A DNA stretch of 16,615 bases, taken from Clostridiales bacterium (GTDB taxonomy: Bacteria > Bacillota > Clostridia > Oscillospirales > Acutalibacteraceae). Shown here in pieces: positions 7,669-14,451 of this stretch. The notes below the pieces were generated by a model. The model made no database searches. It saw only the letters and a program-made list of their open reading frames with translations, and was not told the DNA's origin. Both the position numbers and the translations under genes were made by a program. Where the stretch lies: positions 1-16,615 of the forward strand of contig JAJBVC010000008.1 in assembly GCA_020860025.1 (NCBI GenBank), in the 5' to 3' direction. Within the stretch, counting starts at the first letter, position 1. Each line of letters opens with the position of its first letter.

Positions 7669-8748
7669 ATGCCGTTTTATGAAAATGAAATTTGTCCTGT
7701 GTGCAATAAAAAGTTCGGCGAGAATGACGATATAGTTATTTGCCCCGTCTGTGGCACTCCGCATCACAGAGAGTGCTATAAGTCGAACGGAAAATGCGTA
7801 AACAGTGACAAACACGGTACTGATTTTGAATATCAATGTTCTGCAAAGTCAGCAGAAGATAAGCAAAAAGAAAATTCAGCCTCTTATGATAATGAAGTCA
7901 AAAACGATGAAAATGAAAATCATTATTACGACCCGCAGTATCATAATCAGGAGAAAGACGATTCAAAAACCGTTTGTTCGCAGTGCGGCGCAGAGATTGA
8001 TAAAGACGCACCGTTTTGCAAAAATTGCGGAGCAAGGCAAAGCACTCCGCAGTATCAGCCGTATAAGCCTGTTATGAACAGTCCCTTTGCTCAAAAAGCA
8101 AATGAGTATAAAAATAACAAACAAACGGTTGACGGCAAAAGTCTTGCAGATATTGCCGCTGTTGTGCGCTCAAACGTAAAGCGTTTTGTACCGAAATTTA
8201 TTAAAAATAAAAAGTGTTCCTGGAATTGGGGAGCGTTTATTTTCGGGCCGTATTATCTTCTTTACAGAAAGATGTATAAGCAGGGCATACTTGCTATGGC
8301 TGTTCAGCTTATAGCGTCACTCGTTATTCAGGGATTTTATGCCGAGCCGTACGCTGAATTTGCGAACTTTTTTAACGCTAATTACGAAGCTCTTTATTCG
8401 TCAAATATATCAGATGAACTTTTGACTCAGTTCAGTTCATATTATGATAAAATTATGCCTATGATGTTGCTTCTTGTCGCTTCAACGCTGATTATAAATA
8501 TTGTTATCGCACTTTTTTCCGACAGGCTTTACCGCACACGAGTGATGGAAATTATCGACAATGTTGACAAAAAGCTCGACGAGGGCGCAATGTTCAGTCA
8601 AAATCCAATGTTTGGTGACGGCAGTAATCTTTCTCAGGACGAAATGAGGACGCTTTATCTCGGCAAATCGGGCGGAGTATCGTTCTTTGCTCCGGTAATT
8701 GCTTTTTTCGTACTTGATATAATTACGACGCTGATATCATCATTATAA
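7669..8748 (+). CDS. Zinc-finger membrane protein: RING-like N-terminus, zinc ribbon, DUF2628-like C-terminus
   Basis: Three parts over about 359 residues. Residues 9-43 hold Cys9-x2-Cys12, Cys25-x2-Cys28, His32/His33, Cys36 and Cys43 (ICPVCGTPHHRECY), matching the prokaryotic RING-like family Prok-RING_1. After an acidic Asn/Lys-rich linker comes a zinc ribbon with Cys103/106 and Cys117/120 (CSQCGAEIDKDAPFCKNCG). From about residue 182, WNWGAFIFGPYYLLYRKMY is typical of DUF2628 membrane proteins, followed by three or so hydrophobic segments including a C-terminal one. The likely topology is cytoplasmic zinc modules tethered to the membrane. Function is unknown; the RING-like fold does not by itself imply ubiquitin ligase activity. 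The start is set by AAAGGAGAGG 7 nt before the ATG at 7669. A TTG at 7612 in the same frame lies in the promoter and is rejected. Confidence 0.8.
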   Translation: MPFYENEICPVCNKKFGENDDIVICPVCGTPHHRECYKSNGKCVNSDKHGTDFEYQCSAKSAEDKQKENSASYDNEVKNDENENHYYDPQYHNQEKDDSKTVCSQCGAEIDKDAPFCKNCGARQSTPQYQPYKPVMNSPFAQKANEYKNNKQTVDGKSLADIAAVVRSNVKRFVPKFIKNKKCSWNWGAFIFGPYYLLYRKMYKQGILAMAVQLIASLVIQGFYAEPYAEFANFFNANYEALYSSNISDELLTQFSSYYDKIMPMMLLLVASTLIINIVIALFSDRLYRTRVMEIIDNVDKKLDEGAMFSQNPMFGDGSNLSQDEMRTLYLGKSGGVSFFAPVIAFFVLDIITTLISSL

Positions 8749-8803
8749 CAAGCTTGTTTAAATTTATTTTATATAAAAATATTTTGTTTTAGGAGGACAA
8801 AAA

Positions 8804-9679
8804 ATGAAAGTTAAAAAGGCTATTATACCTGCGGCAGGTATGGGAACAAGAGTATTGCCGGCATCTAAGGCAGTACCTAAGGAAATGCTCAACATAGTTG
8901 ACAAGCCGGCTATTCAGTACATTGTTGAAGAGGCTTTCAAGTCGGGCATTGAGGATGTTTTGATTATTACAAATCGTGGCAAAGGTGCGATTGAGGATCA
9001 TTTTGACCACGCTTTTGAACTTGAGTCAAAGCTGAAAGGCAACGAGAAAAAGAAAAAAATCTATGACGATGTTATGGAATGTTCCAATTTTGGCAATATT
9101 TATTTTATCCGTCAAAAGGAAACTAACGGTCTTGGTCATGCGGTTCTCTGCGCAAAAAGCTTTGTCGGCAACGAGCCGTTTGCGGTTCTTTACGGTGACG
9201 ATGTTATTATATCCGAAACTCCCGTAACAAAGCAGCTTTGCGACGCTTATGAAAAGTACGACAAGGGTGTTGTAGGCGTTAAGGAAGTACCGGGAATGGC
9301 TATTACAAAATACTGTTCGCTTGCGGTTGATAAATTAGAGGGCAACTGCTACAACTGCACCGATATGATTGAAAAGCCGTCACCGGAACAGATTATGTCA
9401 AATTATTCAATTCTCGGAAGAGTAGTTCTGCCGCCTGAAATTTTTGATATTCTTGAAAATACTCCTTACGGAGCGGGCAACGAGCTTCAGCTTACAGACG
9501 CTATGCGTACACTTGCTCAGACAAAGGGCGTTATTGCGCTTGATTACGAAGGTACACGTTACGATATGGGTAATAAGTTCGGTATTCTTCAGGCAAATAT
9601 TGAGGTTGGTCTTTCGCATCCCGAAACGGGTGAAGAGCTTAAGGCTTATATCAAGAAAATTGCAAAGGATTTAGACTGA
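8804..9679 (+). CDS. galU: UTP-glucose-1-phosphate uridylyltransferase
   Basis: Makes UDP-glucose from UTP and glucose-1-phosphate in the cytoplasm, feeding glycolipid, capsule and galactose metabolism. At 291 residues it is normal for bacterial GalU. The N-terminal nucleotide-binding block KAIIPAAGMGTRVLPASK (residues 5-22) is followed by PKEMLNIVDKPAIQYIVEEA. FIRQKETNGLGHAVLCAK and VLYGDDVI supply the sugar-phosphate and metal-binding acidic site. GAGNELQLTDAMR lies in the C-terminal half. A canonical AGGAGG (8791-8796) stands 7 nt before the ATG. No convincing own promoter is visible in the 55-bp gap, so it could share transcription with the upstream gene. A gene of unknown function starts 2 nt after its stop. 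Confidence 0.96.
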   Translation: MKVKKAIIPAAGMGTRVLPASKAVPKEMLNIVDKPAIQYIVEEAFKSGIEDVLIITNRGKGAIEDHFDHAFELESKLKGNEKKKKIYDDVMECSNFGNIYFIRQKETNGLGHAVLCAKSFVGNEPFAVLYGDDVIISETPVTKQLCDAYEKYDKGVVGVKEVPGMAITKYCSLAVDKLEGNCYNCTDMIEKPSPEQIMSNYSILGRVVLPPEIFDILENTPYGAGNELQLTDAMRTLAQTKGVIALDYEGTRYDMGNKFGILQANIEVGLSHPETGEELKAYIKKIAKDLD

Positions 9680-9681
9680 TT

Positions 9682-10311
9682 ATGATAAAAATTGAACGCA
9701 CAAGTGTAATGAACTTTGAAAATGCAATGCGTGGTGCGAGGAATCCTCTTAATTCATGGGGACGTTACGATTCTTATTATGATAACGACGGAAATTTTGT
9801 TTTTGGCGAAAATGACCTTTCACTTGCAAAGCGTTTATGCAAAGCCGGTACCGACCACCGTAAATTCGTAAGAATGATTATGGTGAGCGTAGATGTTACT
9901 GCGCCTATGTACTGGTGGAAAGAGTATGATACATATAAAGTAGCGACCGTTGCAAATTCTACATCAACAATGCACAAGATTACGTCAAAACCGTTTGAAC
10001 TTTCGGACTTTTCGGTTGACCGTATGAATGAGCAGGGAATTGAGGCGATGAAGAGTTTGATTGAAACTTTAGAGGATTTACGTCTGCGTTATATTGAAAC
10101 TAACGATAAAGAGCTTTGGTATACTATTATTCAGCTTTTGCCGAGTTCATATAACCAAATGCGTACTTGCACTCTTAATTATGAAACTCTTTGCAATATC
10201 TATTATGCAAGAAAAAATCACAAGCTCGATGAGTGGCACGCTTATTGTGACTGGATTAAGACGTTGCCTTATTTCAGCGAATTATTTATTTGTGAAGAAG
10301 TAAAGGACTGA
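9682..10311 (+). CDS. Hypothetical protein, possible divergent ThyX-fold relative
   Basis: Soluble 209-residue protein with no signal peptide or membrane segment. I do not recognise a named function. Features such as NFENAMRGARNPLNSWGRYDS at the N-terminus, then GENDLSLAKRL, KAGTDHRKFVRMI, TAPMYWWKEYDTYKVATVAN with NSTSTMH, and LLPSSYNQMRTCTLNYE, are of a type seen in gut-clostridial and phage proteins. The middle resembles the core of flavin-dependent thymidylate synthase, whose signature is RHRxxSxNExSxRY. Only a loose echo remains here (NSTSTMH in place of NExSxRY), and the arginine-histidine-arginine triplet is absent. It may keep the fold without that activity. The start is 2 nt after galU, with a weak AAAGGA-like site; the next gene follows 4 nt later, so it is transcribed with galU. 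The ThyX link is from memory of family style and unproven. Confidence 0.5.
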   Translation: MIKIERTSVMNFENAMRGARNPLNSWGRYDSYYDNDGNFVFGENDLSLAKRLCKAGTDHRKFVRMIMVSVDVTAPMYWWKEYDTYKVATVANSTSTMHKITSKPFELSDFSVDRMNEQGIEAMKSLIETLEDLRLRYIETNDKELWYTIIQLLPSSYNQMRTCTLNYETLCNIYYARKNHKLDEWHAYCDWIKTLPYFSELFICEEVKD

Positions 10312-10315
10312 TTTC

Positions 10316-11338
10316 GTGCAGGAATATTATTATGTGCCTCCGACGGCGCAGAGAAATGATGAAATCGCAAGGAGAAATTTTGAACGTCAAAGAAGAATAG
10401 AAAATGAAAAGCATGAACTTCGCACGGTAAGCTGTTATTTAGGTGCCGCTATTATTGCGTATCTTGTTATTCAGACTGTGGCTTCATATGTGCTGATGAA
10501 GATACCTAACGCTTATACTCTTTACAGTGAAAATTCTGTTTTTCAAACTGCTTTTAATATTATTGCCGTTTCAATTTTGAGCGTTGCTTTGCCGTTTGGC
10601 GTAGTCGCTCTTATAAATAAAAAAAGATGTGCCCGACCTATAATTCCAAGTGAGCGTGTCGGCGGTTTCAACTGTGCTATATGGGTCTGCTTCGGTATGG
10701 GCTGCTGCATAGTTTCAAACGTAGTTGTATCATTTGTTGTAGTGTTTTTTGAGTCTGTTTTCGGCTTGGAGCTTACACAAGGTACGACGCTTGAGCCCGA
10801 TTCGGTCTTCGCCTGCGTTATGGAGGTAATAGGTATTGCGATTATTCCCGCTATATGCGAGGAATTTGCAATGAGATGCTGTTCGCTTCAGCTTTTGAAA
10901 AAGTATGGCAAGGGCTTTGCCGTATTTGCTGTAAGTACGGTTTTCGGTCTTCTTCACGGAAATGTAATTCAGTTCTTGTTTGCGTTTATGATTGGATGCA
11001 TTCTCGGCTTGATGACTGTTAAAACGAACAGCGTCATTCCCGCAATGCTTGTTCACGGTTTTAATAACGGTATGTCCGCTTTGCAGTCGGTTGTGCTTTA
11101 CGCAACAGGCAACGAGGATATATCAGACAGGGTTATAACTATAATTTATTTGTTTTGGATTGTTACTGGAATAATATCGGCGCTTGTTCTTTTATTTAAA
11201 GGCGAGTTTAAAAGGCAAAAAACATATCAAGGAAATTTAACCGTTGGTCAGCGTTTAGGCGCTTTTCTTTGCCCGGGTATGATTATACCTTTTGCTATTC
11301 TTATTTTAATTACGGCAAGTACAGTTAAGACTATTTGA
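10316..11338 (+). CDS. CPBP-family intramembrane metalloprotease
   Basis: Polytopic membrane protein of the CPBP (CAAX protease/bacteriocin-processing, Abi) family. All three sequence motifs are intact: EEFAMR with Glu182, Glu183 and Arg187, FGLLH ending in His214, and HGFNN with His247 and Asn251. These would build the metal site inside the membrane. About eight hydrophobic segments surround them. The N-terminal 40 residues are charged and cytoplasmic. Members cleave prenylated or bacteriocin-like substrates or act as scaffolds; the substrate here is unknown. The start is GTG, chosen because AAAGGA lies 8 nt upstream and no ATG fits. It starts 4 nt after the ThyX-like gene and ends 3 nt before tadA. 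Confidence 0.85.
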   Translation: MQEYYYVPPTAQRNDEIARRNFERQRRIENEKHELRTVSCYLGAAIIAYLVIQTVASYVLMKIPNAYTLYSENSVFQTAFNIIAVSILSVALPFGVVALINKKRCARPIIPSERVGGFNCAIWVCFGMGCCIVSNVVVSFVVVFFESVFGLELTQGTTLEPDSVFACVMEVIGIAIIPAICEEFAMRCCSLQLLKKYGKGFAVFAVSTVFGLLHGNVIQFLFAFMIGCILGLMTVKTNSVIPAMLVHGFNNGMSALQSVVLYATGNEDISDRVITIIYLFWIVTGIISALVLLFKGEFKRQKTYQGNLTVGQRLGAFLCPGMIIPFAILILITASTVKTI

Positions 11339-11341
11339 TTT

Positions 11342-11794
11342 ATGAACGATATTATTTTTATGCAAAAGGCTATTGAGCTTGCACGTGAAAGTGCGGCTCA
11401 GGGAGAGGTTCCGGTCGGTGCTGTGGTAGTAATGAATGGTGAAGTCGTTTCAACAGGCAGGAACAGGCGTGAGTTTGGCAAAAATGCCCTATACCATGCA
11501 GAGCTTGAAGCTATCAATAACGCTTGTAAAAAGCTCGGCGGATGGAGGCTTTGGCAGTGCGATTTGTATGTTACGCTTGAGCCTTGTCCTATGTGCGCCG
11601 GTGCGATTATAAATTCACGAATAAAGCGTGTGGTTTTCGGTGCTTACGATAAAAAAGCAGGTTCGTTCGGTTCTGTCGCTGATTTTAATTCAATCGGATA
11701 TAACCATAAGCCTGAAGTTGTCGGCGGAGTAATGGAAGAGGAATGTTCGGCACTGCTTTCGGATTTCTTTATACAATTAAGAAAAACAAAATAA
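11342..11794 (+). CDS. tadA: tRNA-specific adenosine deaminase
   Basis: Converts the wobble adenosine of tRNA-Arg(ACG) to inosine; essential in most bacteria. The zinc site is complete: His52 and catalytic Glu54 in YHAELEA, with Cys82 and Cys85 in LEPCPMCAGAI. GEVPVGAVVV and INSRIKRVVFGAYD are typical. At 150 residues it is the normal length. The start is 3 nt after the protease stop with a weak ribosome site, suggesting coupled translation. It is the last gene of the galU group and is followed by a strong terminator. Confidence 0.94.
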   Translation: MNDIIFMQKAIELARESAAQGEVPVGAVVVMNGEVVSTGRNRREFGKNALYHAELEAINNACKKLGGWRLWQCDLYVTLEPCPMCAGAIINSRIKRVVFGAYDKKAGSFGSVADFNSIGYNHKPEVVGGVMEEECSALLSDFFIQLRKTK

Positions 11795-11815
11795 GTAAAG
11801 CTATATAATATTACC

Positions 11816-11849
11816 AATACCCGAATTATTTGTTCGGGTATTTCTTTTT
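11816..11849 (+). terminator. Strong intrinsic terminator after tadA
   Basis: Stem AATACCCGAA (11816-11825) pairs perfectly over 10 bp with 11833-11842 around a 7-nt loop, followed by TCTTTTT. It separates the galU-tadA run from the Fe-S operon. Confidence 0.88.
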
Positions 11850-11871
11850 ATCTTAAATCATATAAAACATA

Positions 11872-11900
11872 TTGACAAAATAGGATACAGGTGCTATCAT
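11872..11900 (+). promoter_or_regulatory. Promoter of the iscS-iscU-nadA-mnmA operon
   Basis: A perfect TTGACA (11872-11877), a 17-bp spacer and TATCAT (11895-11900) preceded by TGC, which gives an extended -10. Transcription would start near 11907, leaving about 20 nt of leader. Confidence 0.8.
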
Positions 11901-11923
11901 AACCTATTGAAAAGGTAGGTAAT
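11899..11923 (+). promoter_or_regulatory. Candidate IscR/Rrf2-type operator
   Basis: A 25-bp imperfect dyad runs from the end of the -10 box across the predicted start site and ribosome site. Its outer arms are ATAACCTA and TAGGTAAT, with 9 nt between. I count 18 of 25 positions agreeing with the E. coli IscR type-1 consensus (half-site ATASYYGACT). A further half-site, AATAGGATA (11879-11887), forms a second dyad with TAACCTATT (11900-11908), centres 21 bp apart. No rrf2-like regulator gene lies in the window, so the protein is unidentified. Confidence 0.4.
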
Positions 11924-11927
11924 AAAA

Positions 11928-13103
11928 ATGAATGTATATACAGACAATGCCGCTACAACAAAATTAAGCCGAGCGGCATTAGATGCAATGGAGCCTGTTT
12001 TGACAGATGTATACGGCAATCCGTCATCGCTTCACAGTCTCGGTCAAAGGGCTAAGGAGTATCTTGAACAGGCAAGAGAGGACGTTGCCGCAGCGGTCGG
12101 CGCAGACCCTAAGGAAATTTATTTTACATCCGGTGGCAGTGAGGCTGATAACCAGGCGATACGTACAGGCGCTTATCTCGGCGCAAAGAAAGGCAAAAAA
12201 CATATTATATCGTCAAAATTTGAGCATCATGCAGTTCTTCATACGCTAAGCGCTCTTGAAAAAGAGGGATTCAGTGTAACGCTTCTCGACGTTTATGAAA
12301 ACGGAATTGTTCGAGCAAAAGATGTTGCAAATGCGATTACAGACGAAACGTGCCTTGTTACAATAATGACGGCAAATAATGAAATAGGAACCGTTCAGCC
12401 GATTAAGGAGATAGGCGAAATTTGCAGGGCAAGGGGCGTTCTGTTTCACACCGATGCGGTTCAAGCGGTAGGACATATTCCGATTGACGTTCGTGATATG
12501 AATATTGATATGCTGTCACTTTCGGCTCATAAATTCCACGGGCCTAAGGGAACAGGTGCATTATATGCAAGACGTGGAATACTGCTTAAAAATATAATTG
12601 ATGGCGGCGCACAGGAAAGAGGAAAGCGTGCAGGTACGGAAAATCTTCCGGCAATAGTCGGTATGGCTGCCGCTATAAAAGAAGCGACTGCTAATATGAA
12701 AGAAAATTCAGCGAAAATCACTCTGATGAGAAATCGTCTGATTGAAGGCTTAAAAGATGTTGAAAGAAGCAGGATTAACGGCGATATGAACTGCCGATTG
12801 CCCGGCACGCTTAATATGTGCTTTGAGGGCATTGAGGGCGAAAGTCTTTTGCTGCTGCTTGATGCTAAGGGTATCAGTGCGTCAAGTGGTTCCGCCTGCA
12901 CAAGCGGAAGTCTTGACCCGTCGCACGTTCTTTTGGCGCTCGGTGTTCCTGTGGAAATCGCACACGGCTCGCTGCGCCTTTCGCTCAGCGAATATAATAC
13001 AATGGAGGAAATGGATTACGTAGTTAAATCAGTTAAGGAAGTAGTTTCATACCTGCGTTCTATTTCCCCTGTATGGGATAAAATCAAGATGGAGGAAAAA
13101 TAA
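11928..13103 (+). CDS. iscS: Cysteine desulfurase, IscS/NifS family
   Basis: PLP enzyme that takes sulfur from cysteine as a persulfide for Fe-S clusters and tRNA thiolation. The PLP lysine is Lys202 in SLSAHKFHGPKGTG. Other cofactor residues include His101 in FEHHAV and Asp176 in FHTDAVQA. The persulfide-carrying Cys324 sits in the loop SSGSACTSGS, the class I (IscS/NifS) arrangement rather than the SufS type. At 391 residues it is normal. The ribosome site is AGGTAGG about 8 nt before the ATG and overlaps the putative operator. It is the first gene of a tight operon, 2 nt before iscU. NifS would be an equally fair name, since Bacillus uses such a protein to serve NadA. Confidence 0.94.
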   Translation: MNVYTDNAATTKLSRAALDAMEPVLTDVYGNPSSLHSLGQRAKEYLEQAREDVAAAVGADPKEIYFTSGGSEADNQAIRTGAYLGAKKGKKHIISSKFEHHAVLHTLSALEKEGFSVTLLDVYENGIVRAKDVANAITDETCLVTIMTANNEIGTVQPIKEIGEICRARGVLFHTDAVQAVGHIPIDVRDMNIDMLSLSAHKFHGPKGTGALYARRGILLKNIIDGGAQERGKRAGTENLPAIVGMAAAIKEATANMKENSAKITLMRNRLIEGLKDVERSRINGDMNCRLPGTLNMCFEGIEGESLLLLLDAKGISASSGSACTSGSLDPSHVLLALGVPVEIAHGSLRLSLSEYNTMEEMDYVVKSVKEVVSYLRSISPVWDKIKMEEK

Positions 13104-13105
13104 TT

Positions 13106-13537
13106 ATGGCTCTTTATTCAGAAAAAGTGATGGAACACTTTACAAATCCGAGAAATGTTGGTAAAATTGAAAATGCAGACGGTGTAGGTGAAGTCGGCAA
13201 CGCAAAATGCGGCGATATAATGAAAATGTATATCAAAGTCAGTGACGATGGTATTATTGAAGATGTTAAGTTCAATACCTTCGGCTGTGCATCTGCGATT
13301 GCGTCAAGCTCAATGGCAACCGAAATGATTAAGGGTCAGCCGATAGATAAGGCTTTGGAGCTGACAAATCAGGCTGTTGTTGAAGCGCTTGACGGTTTAC
13401 CGCCGATAAAAATTCACTGCTCGGTTCTTGCGGAAGAGGCTGTCAAAGCGGCAGTCAAGGATTATTACGATAAAAATAATATAGCGTATGACGAAGAGCT
13501 TTTTAAGGAAAACAGTTGTGCGCATTGCGGAGACTGA
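13106..13537 (+). CDS. iscU: Fe-S cluster assembly scaffold IscU/NifU N-terminal type
   Basis: Scaffold on which IscS builds clusters before transfer to apo-proteins. The cluster-binding residues are Cys35 with Asp37 (NAKCGD), Cys61 (FGCASAIASSS) and Cys105 (KIHCSVLAEEA). No Nfu or central ferredoxin domain follows, so it is not a full-length NifU. At 143 residues it is 10-15 longer than E. coli IscU. The extra tail ends in CAHCGD, giving Cys138-x2-Cys141, a pair absent from classical IscU. It starts 2 nt after iscS and ends 2 nt before nadA. No hscA, hscB or fdx genes accompany it, as is usual for the minimal ISC sets of Clostridia. Confidence 0.94.
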   Translation: MALYSEKVMEHFTNPRNVGKIENADGVGEVGNAKCGDIMKMYIKVSDDGIIEDVKFNTFGCASAIASSSMATEMIKGQPIDKALELTNQAVVEALDGLPPIKIHCSVLAEEAVKAAVKDYYDKNNIAYDEELFKENSCAHCGD

Positions 13538-13539
13538 AA

Positions 13540-14451
13540 ATGATTACCGATATTCAGCAGGAAATTATTAAATTAAAAAAGGAAAAGGATATATGTATCC
13601 TTGCCCATTGCTATCAAAATCCCGAAATTTTAGAGGTTGCCGATTTTGTCGGCGATTCCTTTGCTCTTTCGGTTGAAGCGTCAAAGGTTTCAAATAAAAC
13701 TGTTATAATGTGCGGCGTTCGCTTTATGGCGGAAACTGTCAAGATTTTGTCACCCGATAAAACTGTTTATCTTGCAAATCCGAGCGCAGGCTGTCCTATG
13801 GCGGAAATGATGGATAAAGAAACTATTGCGCAGGTTAAAGAGAAATATCCCGACTATACCGTGGTTGCGTATATCAACACGACAAGCGAGCTTAAAACTA
13901 TTTGCGACGTTTGCGTAACATCATCATCGGCGCTTAAAATTTGTAAAAAGCTCGATTCAGATAATATTTTGTTTATACCGGACTGCAATCTCGGAGATTG
14001 GATTTCAAAACAGCTTCCCGAAAAGAATTTTAAACTCTTGAACGGTGGCTGTCCGACTCATGCAAAAATGTCTGTAAAGGACGTTCAAAACGCTAAAGCA
14101 CAGCATCCTGGCGCAAAGTTTTTAGTACATCCCGAGTGTAAACCCGATGTTGTCGCTCTTGCTGATTATGTCGGTTCAACAACAGGTATTATGAGCTTTG
14201 CAAAGGAAAGCGACGCAAAGGAATTTATTATAGGAACGGAAAACAGTATCGTTACTCATCTTCAGCTTGAGTGCCCCGATAAAAGTTTTTATCCTCTTTC
14301 AAAGGACTGTATTTGTCATAATATGAAAGCGACAACGCTCGTTGACGTGCTTAACTGCTGTAAGGGTACTTTCGGCGAAGAAATTGTCTTGGATGAGGAA
14401 ATTTATGTCGGTGCAAAACGATGCATTGATGAAATGATAAGGCTTGGTTAA
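13540..14451 (+). CDS. nadA: Quinolinate synthase A
   Basis: 4Fe-4S enzyme that condenses iminoaspartate with dihydroxyacetone phosphate to quinolinate in de novo NAD synthesis. The three cluster cysteines by comparison with the Thermotoga enzyme are Cys85 (SAGCPMA), Cys171 (NGGCPTH) and Cys259 (CICHNMK). Other family blocks are LAHCYQNPEI, DFVGDS, VHPECKPDV and ADYVGSTTGIM. It has 303 residues, the short-form length. An upstream in-frame ATG at 13516 lies inside iscU. I chose 13540 because GGAG stands 7 nt before it and it follows the iscU stop by 2 nt. nadB and nadC are not in the window. Placement after iscS-iscU suggests dedicated cluster supply. Confidence 0.94.
   Translation: MITDIQQEIIKLKKEKDICILAHCYQNPEILEVADFVGDSFALSVEASKVSNKTVIMCGVRFMAETVKILSPDKTVYLANPSAGCPMAEMMDKETIAQVKEKYPDYTVVAYINTTSELKTICDVCVTSSSALKICKKLDSDNILFIPDCNLGDWISKQLPEKNFKLLNGGCPTHAKMSVKDVQNAKAQHPGAKFLVHPECKPDVVALADYVGSTTGIMSFAKESDAKEFIIGTENSIVTHLQLECPDKSFYPLSKDCICHNMKATTLVDVLNCCKGTFGEEIVLDEEIYVGAKRCIDEMIRLG

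Noticed and set aside
8747..8758. 12-bp palindrome AACAAGCTTGTT at the end of the zinc-finger gene
   Set aside because: As RNA it allows only a 4-bp stem with a 4-nt loop, so I did not call it a terminator.
8754..8777. TTGTTT and TATAAA as a promoter for galU
   Set aside because: The spacer is only 12 bp, too short for a sigma-A promoter.
11816..11842. ATACCCGAA dyad before iscS as an IscR box
   Set aside because: It is a perfect hairpin followed by a T tract right after tadA and upstream of the promoter, so terminator is the better reading.
12527..12901. 124-codon minus-strand open frame inside iscS
   Set aside because: Shadow of the iscS coding strand; it spans the PLP lysine to catalytic cysteine region and has no protein-like domain pattern.
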